A stretch of 64,000 bases of DNA from Archegozetes longisetosus (Eukaryota > Arthropoda > Arachnida > Sarcoptiformes > Trhypochthoniidae). The stretch is from NCBI GenBank assembly GCA_018873245.2, contig JAEMBT020000003.1:6219843-6283842 (forward strand), given 5' to 3'. Below, in pieces: positions 39,101 through 51,100 of the stretch. The position numbers were made by a program, and so were the translations under genes. Every line of letters begins with the position of its first letter. The first letter of the stretch is position 1. Below the pieces are notes generated by a model. The model was not told the origin of the DNA, ran no database searches, and was given only the letters and a program-made list of their open reading frames with translations.

Positions 39101-42100
39101 TGAGTAAAACATTATTAGGTCTTTCTTTGTTGAGCGTAACCATTAGAAGAGAAATGTTTTGATCAGATTTAGATTTAGCCTTTTGAGCCCCAGTCACAGC
39201 AATATTAGTGACACCTTCAACAAAGAGACCTGTAATAACCTGACCGTCTTTTTGTGCTTTGCCGTAGAGCAATCTGTCATTAGTATTATTTGCTTTCTTA
39301 TCAAAAGCCTGATGCACAGAAGTTGGTAAAATGAGAGCCAGTTCCCCCTCATCTAGTTTAAGCCCCACTGAATTGTTTCTTTGTTTAAGATCTGTTTCAT
39401 AAATGATAAGTGAGTCATCTTTCTCTTTGTCCATTAATCCTACACTAGTAGTTGACATCTGACGGTTTCCAAATAGGAATAGATAAGAAGATTTCTGTTC
39501 GACATAAGTCCCAGTTATTAAATTGAAAGTATTGTCATCTGTCACGAATGTCTCTTTAGTCCCAGTAACTGTAATGTAGTTGTGATTGTTATTGGATCTT
39601 TCCGCTAAGTTGGACTCAACATCATTCTGAGCCAATTTATTATCAGCCATAGGATCAATTTGTGGCGATGGGCCCAATGATTGGATTTCAGGTATAAAAG
39701 TACCGGTAATTTCAATAAGAGAGTCTACTGTTCTGGTTTGGCCGTCATTGCTTGTGTAATAATTAATAGGAGACACACCTGCAATTGTGGAGAGCTCTTC
39801 AAATGGCACGAAAGTTCCAGTTAGCTCTACAAATGAATTTGAGGGCTCAACAGATTTACTCAAAATTGAGGCTTTGATCCCTTCGACAGGCTGTTTGTCA
39901 AAGATTTCTTGTTCGACTAGTATTCGGACAGGTGCTGAATGTGAGACATGGTCTGAACTGAATGAGCCAATAGTGTAAGTTTGACTTAATTTAAGCGTAG
40001 GGTCTGCGCTAATTGAGTCTTCACTAATTGACTCTTCACTAATTGACTGTTTATGCAAGAGTTGTAGGGATTTCGTAGGAATTGTTGTTATAACGTCTCC
40101 TATTCCAAGTCATGAACATAAGTGATATTTTCATATTTGATATAAGGCAACAAACTTTAGTTACCATTAATGTTAATGTGTTATATTGCACTGAGACGTT
40201 TGACCGACACCTTTTTTAGTTCTGTTAGTAAAGTGTTTTCATTTCGTCACTCTTCAACATCTCATAAAAACTAATCTTTTGCATAATCTCAACCAGTTAT
40301 TTATTAAACTTTGTTAATTCACATTATTTTTTAAGTAAAGGCAACAAGAGTTTTGCAGCAATAGTCATATTTCACAATCAAATGTTAGATTGAAAATTAT
40401 TAACAGTTTGAGCTAATTTTCTTATTCTTCTTCAACTAACTTTAGCTTTGATTTGACGTAGAGAATGAGCAAAAAATATTGAAAGTTCTTTACCTGATAG
40501 TTTCTTTTCGTCGCATGGCAGCAGGTCTCCTTCGTCAGAGCCATCTTGGCAGTCGTGGACCCCGTTGCCAACTAATTGTTTATCAACGCACTTAGGAATG
40601 CCACAGTGGCATATGTGTTGATCAGTTCTACACTTTTCGTCGGATGCATCCGAACAGTCATTGACGCCATCTTGTACTTTTGTTAATGGAATACATAAAT
40701 TGTCTGACTTGCACTCGAACTCATTGTGATTGCACCCTAGAAAAGATTGAATAAAAAACAATTTCTTTAATAATCGCTTAGTCACTATTGAATTGGTTAC
40801 ATATAAAGCTTATTTGAATGAACTGATGTTGTTATAGAATATTTGAATATAATATAATCAAAATAAGTGATATAGCGATGCATTAATGCAATATTATTAG
40901 GAATTAATTATGGTTTTCATCAACAGATATGAATGAGATTTGCATTAGTCTGGGAGCTAATTGCGCGGCATTAGGAGATAGAAGTCGGTCAAGTCGTGCG
41001 ATCATTAGTAAAGTTATGATGAACTCTATTTTTATATTCATCAAACAACTCATGTTCGTTCCAATTTTCATCCAATTCAATATGAATTCTATGGGAACTT
41101 AATATTTTTTTTCTCTCAGTTTCTATCCTTAACCTTCATGGTATTGATAACTGTTATTTTTACTCCAATTTTTCTTATTGTCCTTAAAATGAATAACTCT
41201 TTTTGCAATGAAAAACATTTGATACACTTTTATTGTGACGCAGGCATTAAATAACCGTTTTTTGGTATTTCTCATGTTGAGAATGAGATAAATTTAATTG
41301 TGAAAGCCTTGGTAGTTGATTCGTTTTTTCTGTTGGCCCTAACATCACATCATATAATATCTTCAAACTATGGTAATTGGTTTGAAGTAGAAAAATAGAA
41401 AACATTTCAATAGCGGAAGGAGGAGAAAGAGGACATTTTTTGCTCACAATCTTAACAATTTGGCCTTCAATACTTCAAGTATTTATAAATTGTCTCTATT
41501 ACACTTGTTTCTTTCATCTATAAAAACTAGTCCGAATTTTTCAAAAACAAAACTATCTAACTTTGATGTTAGTCACCAGCCTTGACCCATATCTTTTCCT
41601 CTACATATCATTTATTTTCTTCATTTCAATACGATCTAAATCGTGGAACTTGGACTCTATACAAAAAGCGATAAAAACTAAATAACGTTTTTTACATGAA
41701 CGCGCAAACAACAATACATTTAAATATCTGTATCATTAATCAGAATAAGTGTCAGCGTTTTTCAGTTCTGTTTAGCCGGCATGAATATTTTCGTAATAAG
41801 TAAATCATTCGTGAAATTATAATTATGACTGAATAAATCAAAATCTAATAAATCATGTAAAGAATTTGGTCATTCATTCAAATCTGAGCCGTGACTCAAA
41901 GTGATAATTAATTTGTTTAAACAATTTGAGAGAAACACAACAAGATAATAACGAAAATATTAATAATAGGATTGTAGCCAGTAATCGAGTTTGAATGACT
42001 ACCTGCAAGAGATTAAAGCATAAGGATTATTAGGATTAGTTGAAGATATTGATTAATGAAGAATGGAAGAAGTGAAACCTTCGCAACACCAGTCCTTTAG

Positions 42101-45100
42101 ACGATTGCTTACGCCCTTAGTTGGGCAGTGTCTCGCTTTAAGTCTGCAATAATTGCTTCAATTGCAACTATTAGTGCAAATTCTCCTTTTTTCTTAATTG
42201 CAGACATTCTTAGATTTTAATCATAACCTTTCTACAAATATAATGCACTTTTAAGTTAGTCTAATTAATTAATAATTTAATTGACTCAAAAATAAAATTC
42301 ACTCTTCTATCCATTTCTAAAGTATTTTGAGTTGAAGTGCTGTTTAAAAACCACTTAAGACATAATTAGAGGACTTGAATTCCTATAATTTTCTCGTAAC
42401 TTTGGTAAAATTAATTTAATATACTGTAGATTGCAATTGTTTGATTTCCCTTTCTAGAACTTATAACAAGACACAAATTATAGACTAGAATCAGATCTAA
42501 AATACTAAAGTATGCTCTAGTTTTAAACAAAATAATAGCCTAAAATACATAATAAATAACTGGATCATTTAATTGCTTAGTTGATTTGCATGCGATCGAA
42601 ACATAGCAAAAATATAACATAGGAAATTGTTATAAATAATATAGTTATATCCCACTTATGTGATTATCACTATTACGAATGTCAAAATAGAGGATTTTCA
42701 TGTAGTGCAGACCATACACTATTTCAAATCAAATAAATAATTCCATTCATACAAAAAAACAAATTACATATGAAGCTGAGTAAAATAAAAAATTGAAATA
42801 TGATAGGGTTTAGATGAATTACTTTGCACCAACAATGTTTATCTAAATAGCATGCTAAAAAGCAATTTATTGATAAACTTTGTATTCAATTTGAATATGC
42901 AAAATTACTGGTTTTAAAACAGGCATTTCAGAGTTCAAACAAATTAGACTTAATATCGGCTTATCCAAAATGTTTAAGTGATAGTTCAACAGAATTAGGT
43001 TTTATACTCAATGCAAGTCTTTAACTTATGGTTCAGTCGTAAAACAAAAAGCTATTGAAAGAAAAAAGCAAAATTTTGTAATTGAAAATTCAATTAACAA
43101 ATGCTTTAATGCAGCGTAAAATACGATTATGCAGTCTAAGTTAATGTCTTATCATTAGGACTGTTTCGTTGACCTTTATATAGAACAATAATACAATAAA
43201 TTAATTTTTCTAACTATCCTAATCATTGACTTTAAGTTTGTTTTTACTAATTCATAGAAACAGATTGACCATTAGTTTCCTTTAGCAATTGATTGGTAAG
43301 TTTCCAATTTGAATGATAATTTTGATGGCTATTAGTAATTGAAATAATTATCAAACCTATAAAAATGCAATATATAGTGAAAAAGATATCTAAAAATCTA
43401 GGTTTCTGTCACTCTTACAATTAATGACAGGCAATTGATTCGAGTTATACAGTTATAGTAATGCAGTTATACTTCTATTTCTACGATTTGGGTGGAGTTC
43501 GATTGAATTGAAGTGTGTCTGCTTCTTAATGCTTACCATGTAATCAGTTTATAAGTTATGCCAAAATATAATAGATATCTTTCATGGCTTTCTTTATTTA
43601 GAACTTTATTTACTTACATCACTATTTTTTCTGAAATATATCTCAAATATTATGATTATTTTACAAATATATAGACAGAAATGTTCATTTTAAGGATTTT
43701 TCTACTTTGAAAATCATAATCAATTGAGATTGACACGAAAAAGCATTAATTCTCAATATATTTTTTAGTCATTTACCAAACGAGATCTCGAGAAACAGTA
43801 ACGCATACGAAAAGCACATAAAAAATACATGTGATATTACACAACAAAGTGAAAAAATATTAAAATTTCTAATATTTTTAGAAAAATAATGGTAGGCGTT
43901 GAGCGTTCAAATTAAAGTAAGTTATGAATAGATAAGGAGTAAGACTTATATCGATATATATTCGCTTTTGAGTTTTGGGTGTAAATATATTGTTTAGCTT
44001 GAATTTAGAAAACATGTTTTGACTTTTAATAGACAGTACGTTCAAAATAAAAGAATAATTAAAATCGAGGACAAAAATTCTTTATTCGGTGGGAATAAGA
44101 AAAAGTGCTTATATAGTAGTTAAGCCCAAAGTTGATTTGTTAGAGTGTTTATGAATGCTAATTTGGTAAGTATTGTTTTGAAACAGTTTGGAAATTTTGA
44201 TTTTAGCCTAGTTTGTGCCATAATCATAAGGTAGAGATATTTAACATTAGTTATTACACTGTCATACTTTTATACATACTTTTATACATACTTTTATACC
44301 GACAAACCGGCTTTCAAACAAATTCCTTATCTTCTCTTAAGCTAAAACTCCCTAACAAACAAATATTCTTTCGAGACTATCCTAAATATGATTTAATGAG
44401 GTTCTTTCAAATAGAGATAAACTATTTTGCATGAAAACATTTTAATGAATATGAAATTTGTAGAAAATGATGTTTCTCTAAGTAGAAAAGAAAACAAAAT
44501 GCAGATTAATAAACAAGCTTGAATAAAACTAAATTCTACTCAAATTACTGTTAAACTTGTTGTTCATAGTAAACTTGAGTCCTTTTTTAAATCCTTGTTT
44601 GGTTGCAAATATAAAACATTTTATGGCTGTATAAACTTTGTTGAGTTTATTTGAAAAATATCTTAATATTTGTTTGCGTCAATTCTAGATTTCCAAATAA
44701 ATGGTGTGATTTTCATGCAAGCCCTTCAATAAAACGATTTATAACACTTATAGGATTGAATAGTTTCTTGTATATATCTGGAAAATGATGAGAGATTCAA
44801 TAGGAGCCAGTTTGAAAGTCTAATTTTGCAGTTGTAATACTGAAGTTAGAGCAGCATAATTGGAACATAATGTGATCCAATTCTAAAATTACTGTTATTG
44901 AAAGAGCTACCCATCTTTATATCAGGTTTTGCTTATTCATTTGGCAACCATTCGATCTATTCATGTTTCAATTGATGGCAAACAAGGTGTTATGCTTTTC
45001 CAAAAATAGTAATTGAACCCCTTTATAACAATTATCGCTACTGATCAAGCAATTTATCATCTTATTGTCCCATTAGTTGCTGTTGTATTACCGAAATTTC

Positions 45101-48100
45101 ATATTTAAGTCTAATCTCGTTTAGTTTGTGATCAATTTTTGATCAATTTTGTTGGAGACTTCGGTTCTGTTGGAGACTACGGTTCTGTTTGAAGCCAATG
45201 ATCTTATCCTCTAATTTGTTAAGTATTGAAAATTAATTGGATGTATAAGTGATTACTAAAGGTTATTTTAGAATTTTCAGTTTAAACTTTTAATAATCAA
45301 TATTTGAATTTGACCTTAAAGTAGAAAAATATTTAGCATGAAATTTGTAGCAGAGGTTAGGCCTGATATACTTTGGAGACTTAACTATTCCACTCCTTCC
45401 CCGGAAGCAGGTAATAATTATTACCCTAAAGCAGTAATTCAACATTAATACTCATTATTACAAGCGATCTGATCCCTTTTCAATACACTAACCAATCATT
45501 ACATTTTAGATTAATTTAAATTTGATAGTCTTTTCTCAGGTTATCGCTGTATAATAAACCAAATATTGTAATCATTTCTAAAATACATCATCTAGTCTTC
45601 AGATATTCCTATTTTTTTAGTCCTTTATTTCTTTCTTCATTTCAAAACTCTTGTACTGCTTCTTATCCTTTTCAAATCGTTAATTCATTTTTTGTCTCGT
45701 TATTTGTTTTACCTTTTCTTCAGTTTTTCTTATTTCAACTTTCGAACCATTTATCAATGTTTAGGCACACCTTTAGTACTGAGGAAAACTGTATCACTCA
45801 ATAGGGATTATATGCAAATATGCAAAGCAAACAAATCTAGAATAATCACAACAAATTCCAGACCATCAAATGTGAAACAAAAATAAAACTCAATATACAA
45901 AGGAAACCTTTGAAAACCTAAAAGTTTAGGTTACCTTCAAATTTTCATGCTTATTTTCTAATGATTTTTCACTCATTTTGCGCAACAAGTGAGCCAAAGG
46001 GCACAAAAGATCACGGAATGAGCTGGAAAACTAACGATTAAATCAAGAATTGAAGACATCAATTTTGTGTACTAATGAATTTATTACACAAAACCATTTT
46101 GAAATCCACTTCATATATTAAAAGCTATTTAGCGTCAAATATATTCGTTTGATGGGATATAAATGGGATATAAGTTTATCAAATATATGCCAGACTACGA
46201 CATTCTCCACTTAAAGAATAAGATTATTTTTATTTGACTTTAATATAATTAATGTGCTTATTCTTTCACTCCAATTACACGCATTTTGAGTATATATACC
46301 GAAATTACATGTTTTATAAATAGCTAATGACTGTTATAAAAGTTTTATCTCTATAAATGATTTTATATTAAAATGATAATAATGATTAAGTGACCCCACT
46401 AAAAGTAGTATGTCACTCCGATACAGTTATTTGTCATTGAGCTTTTTATAGATTTGATCATTTAGCACACATTCTTATGTTTTTATAATAGGAATGCACA
46501 CTTGCAAAAATTACTATTAAAAATGAATTCGTAATGACTCCTAATTTTTTGTGGTATTTGATCACAAGTATGTGAAAATAAAGACATAAAAATGTAAAAA
46601 TAATGTTCATTTGGGTCATGTGTTAATATATTTATATTATGTAACAGCAAGACATAAGACATATTTGATTAATTCATGTTTGGCAATAATGAAGTGAGTA
46701 CTAAGATCGTGACGTAGCATAGCTTCTTCACGGACTTATGGTGAAGAGAGCTGTTAACCTAATGATAGTATAAATTTATAGAAAGGTTTGGAGAGACTAT
46801 AGGATTATTGTGTTAGTTAGACCTTATTTTGATGTGCATTATTTTAAAAGTGCAATGTCCTAATAAATAATATCTGCTCTTATTGAGTAAACTTTACATT
46901 TGAATGCATCCCTAAAAACTTCATTGTAAATGAGCCTAATATAAATCTCTTCAATTATTATCCCCCAACGCTGCCAATCAGGCTAAATTCCTAAACTATT
47001 ATTTTGTTTACCATCGCTTGTCACTTTTACTAATCTTAATGCATAGGAAGTGCTTTTAAGGGCTAAGTTTTCTTTTTGATTTGAATTGGCGTTCAATACT
47101 TTTAGTAATTTGAGTTGTGATCGAACTTTTCAATAGAGCATAAAAAAGGCGAACGAAAATTAGGAATAGCTTTCGCTTAATTCAGATAAAAAGAGTTTAA
47201 TTTTAATGATAAAAGAATTTATAAAAGGAATCTTTGACAATCTAATCAAATTGAGATTCTAGTAATGAGTATGCATTGGCCCAATTTGATGACCGACCTC
47301 TTTTGCTTAGAATTGTTAGTAAACCAATGAGACCCTCAAGCAATGTATGTTTTACCAAAACTGAGTGAGAAGTAAACTTATTAAAGTCCTGCGATGTTTT
47401 CCAACTTCGACCTACTCTTATTTATCTATTTATTCAACAATTTAAGATCTGCTGCAAAATATCTCTTCAGACTTATTTATAGCTTAGAAATATTTTGCTC
47501 ATTCCGATAGCTAATTCAAGCGCTTTTACTGTTATCGCTAACTGCAAGTAATTACGATGAAAAACCGTTACGAACCAAGATTGACAGGTTTTTTAGGTGT
47601 AGACCATATGTTGTATAGTATAACAAAAATAGCCAATATTTACTATATAACCAATATTAAAAAGCATTCAATCACAGTGACATCTGCCTAACTTTAACAT
47701 ATAGTTAAGTACTTCTTAGAAATCAATTACAATTAGGCCATGTTTTTCTATGAAGTTTTTATATAGTCTTTCAAAAACCACTTAAGTGCGTATTGAAGTC
47801 AGACTGGTTTAGTCGTATTGAGGCTGTATTTAGAAAACTTTAGGCTTAGTTGTGAAATTCAAACAAAAGAGGTTTTAAATGCTTTAATAATGAACTAGAT
47901 TCAAGAGTTTGTATAACTATTCAGACAAGTAATTATATTAAAAGTTTATCCCGCGGGCTGATAGAATCGAAGAAATAATAGTATTGAATAATTATCTGCA
48001 ACTGTTTTGGAATTTTGCAAATTCAACTATTGAATGACCGCATGCGGCTCCAAACAGGTTTAATTTATTACAAGAAAAAAGATGGATTTTAAGAATATGA

Positions 48101-51100
48101 GAAACTTAAACACTTATAACAGATGAAATTACACACACGTCTCACTCCTCACTCCTGTAATCGAAATAAGGAAGAGGAAGGAAATAATTGTTGTTAACAG
48201 CTTTCATCTGCGCTAATTCCGCCAGTCTTTTCTTACCATTTATTATTAGACTAACATTTCATTTAGGTATCTAATCGTCTCTAGCATTATAGCATTATGT
48301 GTTGTCATCTGAGAATTTAGTGAACTTAAGTCCTAACAGTTAGCCTAACAGTTGCCTAACAGTTGCCTAACAGTCAGCCTGACAGTTGTCTAACAACTGG
48401 AAAGATAAACATGTATCATATCGTCATTATTTATTATTAAAGAGTACGATTGAAATCATTTCTACCCTTTACAAATATTAGCTCTGATATTTTCGATGAG
48501 AACTAACTCTAGTGATCGGTACAAATAAATTGCTTGAGATAAGAATAACTGGATTTTCACATTACTTCTATTAGACTGAGTTTTCAATACTAGCAGGTGT
48601 GGTTTTCTATTTTCTCATTTCTTTTGTATGCCGATAGATATGAGATCTCTTTTTTATTTAATAGCTCAAACACCAACTTTTGTATTAACTTTAGCTAAAC
48701 TTCGATCTTAATTTTTGATGCACTTTCTCTAATGCGGAAGCATTTTGGCCCTGAAACCAACCGAAACAAAACGCTTTCAATTCACGGTCACTTCACTTAT
48801 AGGCTTAAGTTAGAAGTTATGAATGAACAATCACAGTTTGACTCAATAGTTACAGTTTGACTGAATGGTTACAGTTTGACTGAACAGTTACAGTTTGACT
48901 GAACAGTTACAGTTTGAATCACTTATTTTTTTAGTTCTCGGCATAATATGCATAAATGTCTCAATCATACCGTCAAATATTTATGTTATGTCAAATTTCG
49001 AAATATCTCATGTCTCATCATTTCAAGCTTAAAAAGAGATCAATTAATCAATTGCAAGGTGCATTCACTTGACATACCTGTTCTGTTTTTGAGAGTTTAG
49101 GCTAAACTTATTTATACAAAATTTAGACTTAATTTTTTTATAGAAATTACAGTAATTTAAAGTAGGAAATTAAAATTTAATATAATAATCAACGTTGAAA
49201 TTCGAAAAACTAGATTTCAATGCAAATTGAATGCTAAATATAACTTTTTTCTTTCACACGGATTAGAGAATGCAATTTAAATTAAGAATTTCTCAAAAAT
49301 TTTACAGCCTGTGACTTCGGCTATTTTCCAGTTTTTTTCTTCAAATAACCAGTTGTGAAGTAATGAATTTTACTTAAAATACAGTAAAGTCCTATAATTT
49401 TTTCAGAACTCAATTTCTAAAGTTCGGCATCTGATTAAACTAAAAATAGAAATTTAATTAATAAAATCGATTTCATTTAACTGAACGTTAATTAGTTTGG
49501 GGTTTGAATACACGAACACGAATGCATAGCAACAAAAATATATTTATCTAAAATTATGCAATTATGTTAAATAAAAATATTTTCTTATGAGTATTAAAAA
49601 AGATTTTATTTCAATAGCAATAGAGATATCAAATGAAGTGATTGAATGAATACTTGAGTTGAACTTAAAAAAGAGTTCAAAATGAAAAGCATTTCTACGT
49701 TTTTCACTCTAAACTAAATTAATAGACTTTATTTAAAGAATAAGTTTCAACTTTTAATATATTTCTCAATATATTCAAACCAAAAATAAATCTTAATTAA
49801 CATCCATAAAAGAAAAGTGTTCAAAGCTTTCAATTATTTTAAAAGATTTTAGTTTAAAAAAGCGAAAATTACTGTCGGCTTATTAAATGTAATTTTGAAA
49901 CAAAGTTAATGCCTTTTGTTAGATAATTACGACATATTAAGGCTTAATATTAAAGTTGACTCGTTTTAAAGTTTTCAATGGAGGGAACTTTTGATTTTAA
50001 TGAAGTTCTTGTTCTTATTTCTTATTTCTTTCAAACCAATATTGCACTGAAATGTTTTCATTGACCCAACAACTACAAAATGAGGCCCAAACATGAAATC
50101 AAGTGTCGCAAGAAAGACCAACTATTTGAAGAAAATAATTAGCAACAAAACTAAATCCTTCAACGCTTGTCGCTTTAGATTAGTTTGAAAATCTATTTCA
50201 ATCTCTCAACGATTATGACACGATCAACATTAAGCTCACATCTTTAGTAACCATCGAAGTGTCTCGTCTTAATGTCTTCTTAATAGCAAGTTACAGAACC
50301 TATAACATGGTCTAGTTTTTATTTATTTTTAAAATTTCTTACTTTTCTAAATAAATTAGTAAATAACTTCTATCAATTCAGTTTAATCAATTTTGCCATC
50401 AATTCGGCAATAAATCAAAACAGTGCCAAACATCAAACCTTATTCCTAGTAATTTCATTTTACGACCATTTTTGGGTATTTAAATTCAAATTTTTAAATT
50501 TAAATTTTTGATAGAATATATAATTTAACAAGAATTTTACTTTGCATAATAGAGTTCAGATTTGGTTGGTTACGAACTCACTACTTTAATTTGTTTGTAC
50601 CAAACATAGCATTTGCACGACTAATGATAAACTATCTTAATTATTATGCTCAAATGCCCTTCACTTGAGAACTTAAAGAGACAAATTTCAATCACAAATT
50701 ATAAGTTGTGAATAATGTTTTACTCACATTCAAAGCAAGCTTCTAATCAGAACGAAATACAGCCCTTATTAGCTAATCAAAACTTCAGAATTAACTAATT
50801 AATTTAATTGGAAAATTATTAATAAGCTATAAATTTGCATTAATTCTCTGAAATAATGATACGAAAGAAGTGCATAAATATTTCTGATGACATTAAAGAT
50901 AGTTTTTTTCAATATTCTAATGATGTAACAAAGTATTTATACTGATTTGAGTCAATAAGCAGTTTAATCTTCAGTGGAAAACTTCTCAACTGTTTCACAG
51001 ACCTTTTTTATCGATTTTGCTGGTCGTTGTAATCTTTTCCCAAAGTATAGAAATATTTAATAGAGCATAAATTCATTTTGCAACTCCTCATTCAAATAAC

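Noticed and set aside
40737..40800. In-frame extension upstream of the LDLa exon as a signal peptide (TKRLLKKLFFIQSF)
   Set aside because: It has no ATG and coincides with a near-perfect pyrimidine tract and acceptor, so it is intron sequence.
40920..41071. Minus-strand frame MKIGTNMSCLMNIKIEFIITLLMI... as the mucin signal-peptide exon
   Set aside because: Its only nearby donor (TCT|GTTGAT) is weak and in phase 0, while the LDLa exon needs phase 1; the exon at 53077-52960 fits fully.
42100..42190. Minus-strand 31-codon frame MSAIKKKGEFALIVAIEAIIAD
   Set aside because: It ends in a stop at a GTAAGC with the wrong phase, has acidic residues in the would-be signal core, and is built of a local AT repeat.
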